DNA of 64,000 bases from JBBQYA01 sp031412335 (GTDB taxonomy: Bacteria; Bacteroidota; Bacteroidia; Sphingobacteriales; Sphingobacteriaceae), in NCBI GenBank assembly GCA_031412335.1, contig JANOCT010000042.1, forward strand, positions 1-64,000, given 5' to 3'. A model generated the notes under the pieces. That model did no database searches. It saw nothing but the letters and a program-made list of their open reading frames with translations, and was not told the DNA's origin. The position numbers and the translations under genes were made by a program. Of this stretch, positions 52,148-61,796 are shown piece after piece. The stretch's first letter is position 1. Each line of letters starts with the position of its first letter.

Positions 52148-52230
52148 TTTCTTTCTCGCGTTAAAGGTTAAATCTGAAATAAACAAGAAGAAGAATGATT
52201 AATCAATCCTCTTCTTGTTTCCAGATAAAT

Positions 52231-55200
52231 TTAATCCAGCGTAATATCCAGTCCCAATCCTCTTAATTCATGTACTAATACATTGAATGATTCTGGAACC
52301 CCTGGAGTTGGCATGTTATCTCCTTTTACAATAGATTCATACGTTTTCGCACGACCTATTACATCATCAGATTTTACAGTAAGAATTTCCTGAAGAATAT
52401 TAGATGCACCAAATGCTTCCAATGCCCAAACTTCCATCTCTCCAAATCTCTGACCTCCAAATTGTGCTTTACCACCCAATGGCTGTTGAGTAATTAATGA
52501 ATATGGCCCGATTGAACGTGCATGCATTTTATCATCAACCATGTGCCCTAATTTCAACATATAAATTATACCTACTGTAGTTGGTTGAGTGAATCGCTCA
52601 CCTGAACCTCCATCATATAAATATGTTCTACCTGTTGCAGGTACACCAGCTTTCTTCACCCAGTCTTCTACTTCGTCATGTGTAGCACCATCAAAAATTG
52701 GAGTAGCGAACTTCATTCCCAATTCTTTTCCAGCCCAACCTAATACGGTTTCGTAGATTTGACCAAGGTTCATTCTCGAAGGTACTCCCAATGGATTTAA
52801 TACAATATCAACTGGCGTTCCGTCTTCCAAAAATGGCATATCTTCATCTCTTACAATTCGGGCAACAATACCTTTGTTACCGTGTCGTCCTGCCATTTTA
52901 TCTCCAACCTTCAGCTTACGTTTTTTAGCAACATAAACTTTAGCCATTTGTACAATTCCTGATGGAAGCTCATCTCCTACACTGATAGCAAATTTCTTGC
53001 GTCGGTACGAACCTAACTCCTCATTCAATTTGATGTTATAATTATGCATAAGCATTTTTATTTCATCATTCTTGTCTTTATCAGTAGTCCATTTGTTTGG
53101 ATTAATGTTTGAATATTCAATTTCTGAAAGTATTTTTTGTGTGAATTTCACACCTTTTGCAATCAGTAATTCTTTGTAAACATTATACACACCTTGCGAG
53201 GTTTTACCACTCGTAAGTATGAACATCTTTTCTACTAAAACAGCTTTTAGGTTTTCAGTAATCCGATTAAAATCTTTATCAATTTTATCAATCAGGTTTT
53301 TGTCTTCCACTTTGGAATTCTTTTCCTTTTTGGCTCTTGAGAATAATTTTGTATCAATTACAACTCCTTTGATAGATGGTGGCGCTTTTAACGAAGCATC
53401 TTTCACGTCACCTGCTTTATCTCCAAATATGGCTCTCAAAAGTTTCTCCTCTGGTGATGGATCTGATTCTCCTTTTGGAGTAATTTTTCCAATTAAAATA
53501 TCACCTTCTTTTACATCAGCACCTACCCTGATTACTCCATTTTCATCTAAGTCTTTTGTTGCCTCTTCACTTACGTTTGGAATATCTGGTGTTAATTCTT
53601 CTTCACCTCTTTTCGTATCACGTACTTCTAGTTCAAACTCTTCGATATGCAGAGAAGTAAATATATCCTGACTAACTACGCGTTCAGAAATTACAATCGC
53701 ATCTTCAAAATTGTATCCCTGCCAAGGCATGAAAGCAACTTTTAAGTTTCTACCTAAAGCAAGTTCACCTTTTTGCGTAGCATATCCCTCACATAAAACC
53801 TGTCCTTTTGTAACATGCTCGCCTTTTTTAACAATTGGCTTTAAGTTGATACAGGTATTCTGGTTGGTCTTCTTAAATTTGATTAATCGATATGATTTTG
53901 TATCATCTTCAAATGAAACTAATCTTTCCTGATCATTTCTGCTATATCGGATAGTGATTTCGTTGGCATCTACATATTCTACAACACCATCTCCTTCTGC
54001 ATTTATCAATACTCTTGAATCTTTAGCAACTCTTCCTTCTAGTCCGGTTCCTACAATAGGAGATTCAGGACTTAATAATGGAACTGCTTGACGTTGCATG
54101 TTAGAACCCATCAAGGCTCTGTTTGCATCATCATGCTCCAAGAATGGAATTAAAGAAGCAGCGATAGAAGTAATTTGATTTGGAGCAATGTCCATCAAAT
54201 TAATTTTCTCTGGTTCAAGAACTGGGAAATCGCCTTCAAATCTGCTTTTTACTTTGGCATCAATAAAGTTTCCTTCCATATCATATCGGGCATTTGCTTG
54301 CGCAATTACCTTATTATCTTCATCTTCTGCAGATAAATAAATTACATCTTCATTAACAGATATTTTACCGTTCACTACCTTTCTATAAGGAGTTTCGATG
54401 AAACCAAGGCTGTTAATTTTTGCATGAACACACAGTGAAGAAATCAATCCAATGTTTGGTCCTTCTGGTGTTTCGATGGTACATAATCTACCATAATGGG
54501 TATAATGTACATCTCTTACTTCAAAACCTGCTCTCTCTCTTGATAAACCACCGGGCCCAAGGGCTGATAATCTTCTCTTGTGAGTAATTTCTGCCAATGG
54601 ATTGGTTTGATCCATGAACTGAGATAATTGATTCGTTCCAAAGAATGAATTAATAACCGAAGACAAGGTCCTAGCATTAATTAAATCTGTAGGCGTAAAT
54701 ACTTCATTATCTCTAATGTTCATTCGCTCACGTATTGTTCTTGCCATTCTTGCAAGACCTACTCCAAACTGTGCATATAATTGTTCACCAACTGTTCGTA
54801 CACGTCTGTTGCTTAAGTGGTCAATATCATCCACTTCCGCTTTTACGTTGATCAGTTTTATCAAGTATTTAACAATTGCAATAATATCCTGCTTAGTTAA
54901 TACTTTAGTTTCTGGAGGAGTATCTAAAACTAATTTTCTATTAATTCTATATCTACCTACATCTCCTAAATCATATCTTTTATCAGAGAAAAACAATCGG
55001 TCAATAATACCTCTTGCTGTTTCTTCATCGGGTGGTTCTGCATTTCTTAATTGACGGTAAATATGTTCAACCGCTTCTTTTTCTGAATTAGAAGTATCTT
55101 TCTGTAAAGTATTATAAATAATGGTGTAGTCACCCGTATTTACATCTTCTTTTGTTAAAATTACAGACTTTACTCCTGCATCAATAATAGTATCGATGTG

Positions 55201-56043
55201 ATCATCTTCTAAAACAGTTTCCCGTTCTAAAATTATCTCGTTACGATCGATAGAAACAACTTCACCGGTATCTTCATCGACGAAATCTTCCGTCCATTTT
55301 TTCAATACTCTTGCGGCAAGTCTTCTACCTACGTATTTTTTTAGTCCCGATTTGCTAACTTTTACTTCATCAGCAAGGTCAAATAATTCTAATATATCCT
55401 TATCAGAATCATAACCAATTGCCCGAAGTAAAGTAGTTACCGGAAATTTCTTTTTACGATCGATGTACGCATACATTACATTGTTTACATCGGTTGCAAA
55501 TTCTATCCAAGATCCTTTAAAAGGAATAACCCGGGCAGAATATAATTTAGATCCGTTTGTATGTCTGCTTTGTCCGAAAAATACTCCCGGAGAACGGTGA
55601 AGCTGCGAAACGATAACTCGCTCGGCACCATTGATAACAAAAGTACCTTTAGGAGTCATGTAAGGAATAGTTCCTAAATAAACATCTTGTACGATTGTTT
55701 CAAAATCCTCATGTTCTGCATCATTACAAGATAAACGAAGTTTAGCTTTTAATGGCACACTATACGTTAAACCACGTTCTATACATTCCTGTATATCGTA
55801 TCGTGGTGGATCAATAAAATAATCCAAAAACTCTAAAACAAAAATGTTTCTAGAGTCGGTAATTGGAAAATTTTCGCTGAAAACCTTATAAAGGCCTTCT
55901 TTATGACGATTGTCGGAGGTTGTTTCTAATTGAAAAAACTCCAGAAAAGATTGAAGTTGAACATCTAAAAAATCAGGATAATCTAATACTGATGGTGTTG
56001 AAGCAAAACTAAATCTTTGCAAATTATTATTATTTTTAGCCAA
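52231..56043 (-). CDS. rpoB: RNA polymerase subunit beta
   Basis: A 1270-residue subunit of RNA polymerase. The rifampicin pocket 'GTNQLSQFMDQTNPLAEITH' and 'KRRLSALGPGGLSRERAGFE' carries the wild-type Asp, His and Ser at the positions equivalent to E. coli 516, 526 and 531, so no target resistance is predicted. The C-terminus 'FNVLVHELRGLGLDITL' is conserved. It is preceded by a hairpin between rplL and rpoB (56121-56154). Confidence 0.98.
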   Translation of the reverse strand: MAKNNNNLQRFSFASTPSVLDYPDFLDVQLQSFLEFFQLETTSDNRHKEGLYKVFSENFPITDSRNIFVLEFLDYFIDPPRYDIQECIERGLTYSVPLKAKLRLSCNDAEHEDFETIVQDVYLGTIPYMTPKGTFVINGAERVIVSQLHRSPGVFFGQSRHTNGSKLYSARVIPFKGSWIEFATDVNNVMYAYIDRKKKFPVTTLLRAIGYDSDKDILELFDLADEVKVSKSGLKKYVGRRLAARVLKKWTEDFVDEDTGEVVSIDRNEIILERETVLEDDHIDTIIDAGVKSVILTKEDVNTGDYTIIYNTLQKDTSNSEKEAVEHIYRQLRNAEPPDEETARGIIDRLFFSDKRYDLGDVGRYRINRKLVLDTPPETKVLTKQDIIAIVKYLIKLINVKAEVDDIDHLSNRRVRTVGEQLYAQFGVGLARMARTIRERMNIRDNEVFTPTDLINARTLSSVINSFFGTNQLSQFMDQTNPLAEITHKRRLSALGPGGLSRERAGFEVRDVHYTHYGRLCTIETPEGPNIGLISSLCVHAKINSLGFIETPYRKVVNGKISVNEDVIYLSAEDEDNKVIAQANARYDMEGNFIDAKVKSRFEGDFPVLEPEKINLMDIAPNQITSIAASLIPFLEHDDANRALMGSNMQRQAVPLLSPESPIVGTGLEGRVAKDSRVLINAEGDGVVEYVDANEITIRYSRNDQERLVSFEDDTKSYRLIKFKKTNQNTCINLKPIVKKGEHVTKGQVLCEGYATQKGELALGRNLKVAFMPWQGYNFEDAIVISERVVSQDIFTSLHIEEFELEVRDTKRGEEELTPDIPNVSEEATKDLDENGVIRVGADVKEGDILIGKITPKGESDPSPEEKLLRAIFGDKAGDVKDASLKAPPSIKGVVIDTKLFSRAKKEKNSKVEDKNLIDKIDKDFNRITENLKAVLVEKMFILTSGKTSQGVYNVYKELLIAKGVKFTQKILSEIEYSNINPNKWTTDKDKNDEIKMLMHNYNIKLNEELGSYRRKKFAISVGDELPSGIVQMAKVYVAKKRKLKVGDKMAGRHGNKGIVARIVRDEDMPFLEDGTPVDIVLNPLGVPSRMNLGQIYETVLGWAGKELGMKFATPIFDGATHDEVEDWVKKAGVPATGRTYLYDGGSGERFTQPTTVGIIYMLKLGHMVDDKMHARSIGPYSLITQQPLGGKAQFGGQRFGEMEVWALEAFGASNILQEILTVKSDDVIGRAKTYESIVKGDNMPTPGVPESFNVLVHELRGLGLDITLD

Positions 56044-56120
56044 AGTGTTAATAATTTGATGGTGTAAAAAAACTGGTTGGAAAAGTTATAACAGATTTTC
56101 AACCATATTGTTGGAAATAA

Positions 56121-56154
56121 ATAGCAAAAGACCCTCCCGAAATACGGGAGAGTC
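56121..56154 (-). terminator. Attenuator hairpin between rplL and rpoB
   Basis: A 10-bp stem with one G-T pair (56130-56139 with 56145-56154), loop TATTT on the minus strand, followed by only TTTTGCTATT. A weak terminator that should let part of the polymerase through, so rpoBC is made below the level of L10/L7/L12. Confidence 0.75.
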
Positions 56155-56189
56155 TAAATGAATTACACTAAAAAGTGTAGTGTAAGAGA

Positions 56190-56567
56190 TTATTTAACCT
56201 CAACTACAGCTCCTGCTTCTTCTAATGCTTTCTTAAGTGATTCTGCTTCAGCTTTATCAACACCTTCTTTTACTGCTTTAGGTGCTCCGTCTACTAAATC
56301 TTTCGCTTCTTTCAAGCCTAAACCAGTTAAGTCTTTAACTAATTTAACTACAGCTAGTTTTGCACCACCTGCTTCTTTAAGGATAACATCGAACTTTGTC
56401 TGCTCAGCTGCAGCTTCTGGTGCATCACCTCCGCCACCTGCCATCATTACTGGGGCAGCAGCTGCTGGCTCAATACCATGCTCGTCTTTTAATATTTTAG
56501 CTAATTCGTTAACTTCTTTTACTGTTAAACCTACTAATTGTTCTGCAAACGCTTTTAAATCTGCCAT
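56190..56567 (-). CDS. rplL: 50S ribosomal protein L7/L12
   Basis: A 125-residue stalk protein. N-terminal dimer domain ('LVGLTVKEVNELAKILKDE'), Ala/Gly-rich hinge ('AAAAPVMMAGGGGDAPEAA') and C-terminal factor-binding domain ('KLVKDLTGLGLKEAKDLVDG'). It recruits elongation factors to the ribosome. It lies 52 bp after rplJ. Confidence 0.98.
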   Translation of the reverse strand: MADLKAFAEQLVGLTVKEVNELAKILKDEHGIEPAAAAPVMMAGGGGDAPEAAAEQTKFDVILKEAGGAKLAVVKLVKDLTGLGLKEAKDLVDGAPKAVKEGVDKAEAESLKKALEEAGAVVEVK

Positions 56568-56619
56568 TTTCTTATTTGTTATTTGTTGTGAATACTAATT
56601 TGTGAATAATGTAGACAGA

Positions 56620-57141
56620 TTACTCTGCCCGTTCTGATAATGTTTTTACAATTCCAGCTAATTTATTTCCTCCAGACATAAGTCCTGAGATAACGTTTTT
56701 AGCAGGTGATTGTAATAGACTGATAATGTCTCCGATCAATTCGTTTTTAGATTTCAAGTTGACTAATGCGTCTAACTGGTTATCGCCAACGTAAACTGAT
56801 GATTCAACAAAAGCAGCTTTAAGTACTGGTTTATCGCTTCTTCTACGAAGTTCTTTGATCAGCTTTGCCGGAGCATTAGCTGTTTCAGAAAACATAATTG
56901 CAGTTGATCCTTTCAACGAATCGAAAAGTTGATCATACCCGTCTCCGGTTGCTTCAAGTGCCTTTCTGATTAGCGTATTTTTTGCTACTCGAATAACAAT
57001 GTTTTTTTCAAAACATGCTCTTCTGATTGCATTTATTTTAGCTACTGTAAGGTTTGAGGTATCGGTTAAATAAAAATGTCCATACGTGGAGATTTTTTCT
57101 TGTAGTTCCTGAACTATCTCGTGTTTTTCTTCTCTTTTCAT
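56620..57141 (-). CDS. rplJ: 50S ribosomal protein L10
   Basis: A 173-residue protein that anchors L7/L12 to the ribosome. 'FYLTDTSNLTVAKINAIRRA' and 'VAKNTLIRKALEATG' match the L10 N-terminal domain, and the C-terminal helix binds the stalk dimers. It starts only 2 bp after rplA, so the long L10 autoregulatory leader known from E. coli is absent at this point. Confidence 0.97.
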   Translation of the reverse strand: MKREEKHEIVQELQEKISTYGHFYLTDTSNLTVAKINAIRRACFEKNIVIRVAKNTLIRKALEATGDGYDQLFDSLKGSTAIMFSETANAPAKLIKELRRRSDKPVLKAAFVESSVYVGDNQLDALVNLKSKNELIGDIISLLQSPAKNVISGLMSGGNKLAGIVKTLSERAE

Positions 57142-57143
57142 GA

Positions 57144-57842
57144 TTATATCCCCGCTACTGATTTAGTTTCCACTTCAATTCCAGGACTCATTGTACTCGA
57201 AATATGAATGCTTTTGAAATACGTTCCTTTAGCTGATGATGGCTTTAGTTTTGAAATTATTTGCAAAATTTCAACCGCATTATCATAAATTTTATCAGGC
57301 GAAAAAGAAACTTTTCCTATTGATGTATGAATGATTCCGGTCTTATCTACTTTAAAGTCAATTTTACCACCTTTCACTTCTGTTACCGCTTTGCCAACGT
57401 CTGTTGTTACTGTTCCTGACTTTGGATTTGGCATTAAATTTCTCGGACCAAGAATTCTACCTAGCTTACCAACTTTAGCCATAACACTTGGCATCGTGAT
57501 GATAATATCGATATCTGTCCACCCTTGTTCAATTTTTGTAATGTAGTCATCCAACCCAACGTGGTCAGCTCCTGCTGCTTTCGCTTCTTCTTCCTTATCA
57601 GGAGTACAAAGAACCAAAACGCGAACAGTTTTACCTGTACCATGTGGTAGTGTAGCAATTCCTCTTACCATTTGATTTGCTTTTCGTGGATCAACACCCA
57701 AACGGATGTCTAAATCTACTGAAGCATCAAACTTAGTGGTAGTTATTTCTTTAATTAATGCGGCTGCATCAGTTAAAGTATATGCCTTGCCAGCTTCTAC
57801 TTTGGATAATGACTGTTTTTGATTTTTTGTTAATCTAGCCAT
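57144..57842 (-). CDS. rplA: 50S ribosomal protein L1
   Basis: A 232-residue protein of the L1 stalk. 'FDASVDLDIRLGVDPRKANQ', 'MVRGIATLPHGTGKTVRVLV' and 'GPRNLMPNPKSGTVT' are its signatures. It may also repress its own operon as L1 does in other bacteria. It lies between rplK and rplJ in the standard order. Confidence 0.98.
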   Translation of the reverse strand: MARLTKNQKQSLSKVEAGKAYTLTDAAALIKEITTTKFDASVDLDIRLGVDPRKANQMVRGIATLPHGTGKTVRVLVLCTPDKEEEAKAAGADHVGLDDYITKIEQGWTDIDIIITMPSVMAKVGKLGRILGPRNLMPNPKSGTVTTDVGKAVTEVKGGKIDFKVDKTGIIHTSIGKVSFSPDKIYDNAVEILQIISKLKPSSAKGTYFKSIHISSTMSPGIEVETKSVAGI

Positions 57843-57903
57843 TTTGTTTTTTTTAATTGATTAACCTGATTCAGATAAATATCTTCACAGGTATTCTTGT
57901 AAA

Positions 57904-58344
57904 TTAATTCCAGGGTGCCGTTCCGCTTACGGTAATTCCCATACTACGAGCTGTACCTGCAACCATTTTCATAGCTGATTCTACAGTGAAAGCATTCAGA
58001 TCTGTCATTTTATCTTGAGCAATCGTTTTTATTTGTTCCCAGTCTACATTGGCAACTTTTTTACGGTTTGGTTCTGGTGAACCTCCCTTTAATTTAGTTG
58101 CATCTAAAAGCTGGATAGCTACCGGCGGGGTTTTAATAATAAACTCAAAAGATTTGTCGACATAAACCGTAATAACTACAGGCAACACTTTTCCTTGTGA
58201 ATCCTGAGTTCTTGCGTTAAATTGCTTACAAAACTCCATAATGTTTACACCCTTTGCACCCAGGGCTGGCCCTACTGGTGGCGAAGGATTAGCGGCCCCT
58301 CCTTTGATTTGCAATTTGATCATTGCACCTACTTCTTTTGCCAT
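57904..58344 (-). CDS. rplK: 50S ribosomal protein L11
   Basis: A 146-residue protein of the GTPase-associated centre. 'MIKLQIKGGAANPSPPVGPA' followed by 'LGAKGVNIMEFCKQFN' and the C-terminal rRNA-binding 'VESAMKMVAGTARSMGI' are diagnostic. It follows nusG by 79 bp. Confidence 0.98.
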   Translation of the reverse strand: MAKEVGAMIKLQIKGGAANPSPPVGPALGAKGVNIMEFCKQFNARTQDSQGKVLPVVITVYVDKSFEFIIKTPPVAIQLLDATKLKGGSPEPNRKKVANVDWEQIKTIAQDKMTDLNAFTVESAMKMVAGTARSMGITVSGTAPWN

Positions 58345-58423
58345 TTTATTTAAAATTTAACTTTAACTGTTTAATTGATTGGAAGCAACATGTAACACTA
58401 AAGATTATGTACTAATTAATATA

Positions 58424-58963
58424 TTATTCTTTCTCTACTTGTAAATAGTTCAACTCTAATGGTGTTCTTCTACCGAAAATTTTCACCATTACTTTCAATT
58501 TCTTTTTTTCTTCGTTTACTTCTTCTATCACTCCAGTAAATCCACTAAATGGACCATCCATTACTTTAACTGGTTCACCGACGAAGTATGGTACGTTAAT
58601 AGATTCTCCGATTTCTGCCATTTCATCCACCTTGCCTAAAATCCTGTTTACTTCACTTAATCGAAGTGGTTCAGCAACTCCTTTTGTTCCTAAAAACCCA
58701 ATTACACTCGTTATATTTTTTATAATATGTTCTAACTCACCATCTAGCGCTGCTTCTATCATCACATATCCTGGAAAAAAATTTCGCTCTTTACTAATTT
58801 TTTTACCATCTTTTACTACAAATATTTTTTCCTGAGGAATAAGTATTTGTGGTAATAGGTGACTAAGGCCCAAACGATTTACTTCTGCTTCGAGATATTG
58901 TTTTACCTTTTTTTCTTTACCGCTAACAGCTCTTACTACATACCATTTCAAAGAATCACTCAT
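58424..58963 (-). CDS. nusG: Transcription termination/antitermination protein NusG
   Basis: A 179-residue protein. The NGN domain starts 'KWYVVRAVSGKEKKVKQYLE' and includes 'FFPGYVMIEA'; the C-terminal KOW domain has 'VMDGPFSGFTGVIEEVNEEK'. It couples RNA polymerase to Rho and the ribosome. It follows secE by 24 bp. Confidence 0.97.
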   Translation of the reverse strand: MSDSLKWYVVRAVSGKEKKVKQYLEAEVNRLGLSHLLPQILIPQEKIFVVKDGKKISKERNFFPGYVMIEAALDGELEHIIKNITSVIGFLGTKGVAEPLRLSEVNRILGKVDEMAEIGESINVPYFVGEPVKVMDGPFSGFTGVIEEVNEEKKKLKVMVKIFGRRTPLELNYLQVEKE

Positions 58964-58987
58964 CTATATTGCTATCTTGGGTTGTTA

Positions 58988-59182
58988 TTAAACGAACATA
59001 TTGTAAAACAACTTTATAGCTGTTCCAAAAGAGGCATCCATTGCATAAACTAACAAAGCAATAATAACCGATCCAATAATGACCAATACTGCACTACTTT
59101 GCAATTCTGACCATGTTGGCCAAGACACCTTTTGGAATAATTCCTCCGATGATTCTTTTAAATAACTAGCTAATTTGTTCAT
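58988..59182 (-). CDS. secE: Preprotein translocase subunit SecE
   Basis: A 64-residue inner-membrane protein with one C-terminal membrane helix ('AVLVIIGSVIIALLVYAMD') preceded by the conserved amphipathic 'YLKESSEELFQKVSWPTWSE'. It stabilises SecY in the translocon. The short single-helix form is normal in Bacteroidota. It lies between tRNA-Trp and nusG. Confidence 0.96.
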   Translation of the reverse strand: MNKLASYLKESSEELFQKVSWPTWSELQSSAVLVIIGSVIIALLVYAMDASFGTAIKLFYNMFV

Positions 59183-59221
59183 AATCTATCTAATCTTAAT
59201 CGCTACTCCGAGTGATTTTTG

Positions 59222-59294
59222 CACGGGTGGAGAGACTCGAACTCCCAACCAATGGTTTTGGAGACCACTACTCTACCAATTGAGCTACACCCGT
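59222..59294 (-). tRNA. tRNA-Trp (anticodon CCA)
   Basis: A 73-nt cloverleaf: acceptor ACGGGTG/CACCCGT, D-arm GCTC, anticodon loop CTCCAAA, discriminator G as expected for Trp. It sits between tuf and secE, the standard place. CCA not encoded. Confidence 0.96.
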
Positions 59295-59330
59295 GTGTGA
59301 AAACTATTTTTAAGAGGTTTTTATTTTAAA

Positions 59331-59368
59331 CGTAAAATCCCACGGCCAAAGAGCCGTGGGTTTTTACG
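59331..59368 (-). terminator. Terminator after tuf
   Basis: A 16-bp stem with one mismatch (59331-59346 with 59353-59368), loop of 6 nt, with T-runs inside the outer stem on both strands. It separates tuf from tRNA-Trp-secE. Confidence 0.88.
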
Positions 59369-59389
59369 AAAATTAAACTTCTAACTTTA

Positions 59390-60577
59390 TTATTTCAATA
59401 TTTCTGTAACCTGACCAGCACCTACTGTTCTACCACCTTCACGGATTGCAAATCGCAAACCTTTTTCCATTGCAATCGGGCTAATTAAATTTACTGTAAT
59501 CGTTACGTTATCGCCTGGCATAACCATTTCTACACCTTCTGCTAAAGTAATTTCACCTGTAACGTCTGTTGTTCTGAAATAAAACTGTGGACGGTATTTG
59601 TTGAAAAATGGAGTGTGACGACCACCTTCTGCTTTCGACAATACGTAAACCTCTGCTTTAAAGTAACCATGTGGAGTTACAGAACCTGGTTTAACGATAA
59701 CCATTCCTCTTCTGATATCTGTTTTTTCAATACCTCTCAACAATAAACCTACGTTATCACCTGCTTCACCTCTATCTAAAATTTTTCTGAACATCTCAAC
59801 TCCAGTAACCGTAGATTTAAGATTTTCAGCACCCATTCCGATAATGTCAACAGCTTCACCAGAGTTAATTACTCCTCTTTCTATACGACCTGTAGCAACC
59901 GTACCACGACCAGTGATCGAGAATACATCTTCTACCGGCATTAGGAAAGGAAGATCAGTTAAACGTGGAGGAATAGGAATATAAGAATCTACTGCATCCA
60001 TTAATTCCATAATTTTTTCAACCCAAGCATCATCACCATTCAATCCACCAAGAGCAGAACCACGGATTACAGGAATATTATCTCCATCAAAATCGTAGAA
60101 AGATAATAATTCACGGATTTCCATTTCAACGAGATCCAATAATTCTGGATCATCAACCATATCCACTTTGTTCATGAAAACTACCAATTGAGGCACACCA
60201 ACCTGACGAGCAAGAAGGATATGTTCACGAGTTTGAGGCATTGGACCATCTGTAGCTGCAACAACAATAATTGCACCGTCCATTTGAGCAGCACCCGTAA
60301 CCATGTTTTTCACATAATCCGCGTGACCTGGACAATCAACGTGAGCATAGTGACGATTAGCTGTCGAATATTCAACGTGAGCTGTGTTGATTGTAATACC
60401 TCTTTCTTTTTCCTCAGGAGCTGAATCGATTGATTCGAATGATCTCTTTTCAGAAAGACCTTTGTTTGCAAGAACTGAAGTAATTGCTGCGGTCAAAGTA
60501 GTTTTACCGTGATCGACGTGACCGATTGTTCCAATGTTTAAGTGTGGTTTGGAGCGGTCAAATTTTTCTTTTGCCAT
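59390..60577 (-). CDS. tuf: Elongation factor Tu
   Basis: A 395-residue GTPase that brings aminoacyl-tRNA to the ribosome. G1 'GHVDHGKTTLTAAI', effector region 'RGITINTAHVEY', G3 'DCPGHADYVKNMVTGAAQMD' and G4 'NKVD' are intact, and domains II-III are complete. It follows four tRNA genes and probably shares their promoter. Confidence 0.99.
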   Translation of the reverse strand: MAKEKFDRSKPHLNIGTIGHVDHGKTTLTAAITSVLANKGLSEKRSFESIDSAPEEKERGITINTAHVEYSTANRHYAHVDCPGHADYVKNMVTGAAQMDGAIIVVAATDGPMPQTREHILLARQVGVPQLVVFMNKVDMVDDPELLDLVEMEIRELLSFYDFDGDNIPVIRGSALGGLNGDDAWVEKIMELMDAVDSYIPIPPRLTDLPFLMPVEDVFSITGRGTVATGRIERGVINSGEAVDIIGMGAENLKSTVTGVEMFRKILDRGEAGDNVGLLLRGIEKTDIRRGMVIVKPGSVTPHGYFKAEVYVLSKAEGGRHTPFFNKYRPQFYFRTTDVTGEITLAEGVEMVMPGDNVTITVNLISPIAMEKGLRFAIREGGRTVGAGQVTEILK

Positions 60578-60667
60578 TTTTATTGTTGATTATAGAAGTT
60601 AATTAATTTTTACTTTTTATTAAATTTTGAAATTCAGATTGCCAGCCTAAGCTGATTAAATTTTTTG

Positions 60668-60740
60668 AGCCAACAACGGGAATTGAACCCGTGACCTCGT
60701 CCTTACCAAGGACGCACTCTACCAGCTGAGCTATGTCGGC
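60668..60740 (-). tRNA. tRNA-Thr (anticodon GGT)
   Basis: A 73-nt cloverleaf: acceptor GCCGACA/TGTTGGC, anticodon loop TTGGTAA, T-loop TTCAATT, discriminator T. Last tRNA before tuf. Confidence 0.96.
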
Positions 60741-60815
60741 ATTATCATTCTCTACGAATAAAGAATGAAGTTTCGAGACCAACCATGGCATTAGCAAATG
60801 GTGGAGTTTATTTAT

Positions 60816-60888
60816 GAGCGGAAGACGAGGTTCGAACTCGCGACCTATAGCTTGGAAGGCTATCGCTCTACCAACTGAGCTACTTCCG
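60816..60888 (-). tRNA. tRNA-Gly (anticodon TCC)
   Basis: A 73-nt cloverleaf: acceptor GCGGAAG/CTTCCGC, anticodon loop CTTCCAA, T-loop TTCGAAC, discriminator T. Confidence 0.96.
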
Positions 60889-60941
60889 CTTTTGTTATTC
60901 TAGTTTATTTTATGATTTAGCTGATAATAATGCATAAAATG

Positions 60942-61022
60942 TGGGGAGAGAAGGATTCGAACCTTCGAAACCGAAGTAACGGATTTACAGTCCGTCCCAT
61001 TTGACCGCTCTGGAACCTCCCC
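60942..61022 (-). tRNA. tRNA-Tyr (anticodon GTA)
   Basis: An 81-nt tRNA with a long variable arm: acceptor GGGGAGG/TCTCCCC, anticodon loop CTGTAAA, discriminator A. Confidence 0.96.
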
Positions 61023-61061
61023 AAACAACCTGTTTTCTATTGATAAAATCAATAGATATTG

Positions 61062-61134
<73 letters not shown>

Positions 61135-61253
61135 GGTAGTTGTTAGTATTTTTGTTTGGTAATTGAATACCATAAAACACAATCTGAATATATTTCAAAG
61201 AACCTTATCCCAAGTAAGCAAACGTAAATAAATCCATTTTTTGCGAGGGACTG

Positions 61254-61282
61254 CAAATGTACGCAAATATAATTTTCATCAA
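61254..61282 (-). promoter_or_regulatory. Promoter of the tRNA-Thr/Tyr/Gly/Thr-tuf operon
   Basis: On the minus strand: TTG (61282-61280), 18-bp spacer, TACATTTG (61261-61254). A second -7-like box, TATATTTG (61271-61264), lies just upstream. About 120 bp before the first tRNA. Confidence 0.65.
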
Positions 61283-61334
61283 AATTTATTTTCAGATATT
61301 TTTTCTTTGCTTTAAGAAGACGAAATAGTGCCAA

Positions 61335-61796
61335 TTGGAGCTTGAAACAAACTAAATTGAATCAGCCAGTTTTAAAACCTTAAAGTTTGATCGGGAAAAT
61401 CTTCATCAAAACAAAAGTTTTGGTGAATTGACATTTTCTAAGTTGCTTGATCCTTAAGAAAAAATTTCAGAAACACAGTACTGTCCAATTCAAATATGAA
61501 TCAATATTTATATAAATATTCATTATTAAAGCAATGAAGAAATAATTCAACAATAAACGTTGGTTTAAATTCTTTTCAAGAATTAACAAGGTATAAATGT
61601 TGATAAGTTTTCAAATCCTTAACATTAACTTAACATGTAAATATCTATTTTGGATTTTAATTTATAAAATCCTGCCTATGGATATATAATATGAAATTTT
61701 TGGATAAAAGATTTTAATAAAAATCTTTTATAGTGGTTATAATACCCCACTTTAACTACATAAATCAATATTTTTAAAGTCTTTAAACTTAATATA
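61335..61796. other. 462-bp gene-free gap before the large surface protein gene
   Basis: Very AT-rich. It holds no ORF I can support. The only structure is the 28-bp palindrome at 61704-61731. The promoter of the downstream gene is not clear. Confidence 0.5.
61704..61731. repeat. 28-bp AT-rich palindrome
   Basis: ATAAAAGATTTT, loop AATA, AAAATCTTTTAT: a perfect 12-bp inverted repeat about 65 bp before the ATG at 61797. It could be an operator, a 5' UTR hairpin or a terminator for something upstream on the plus strand, though no gene is there. Confidence 0.65.

Noticed and set aside
48609..55054. Many plus-strand frames of 60-150 codons opposite rpoB and rpoC
   Set aside because: They lie entirely antisense to two highly conserved genes and show no domain or signal of their own.
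61143..61334. 63-codon minus-strand frame upstream of the tRNA cluster
   Set aside because: It overlaps the promoter boxes of the tRNA-tuf operon, has no recognisable domain, and its composition looks like translated AT-rich intergenic DNA.
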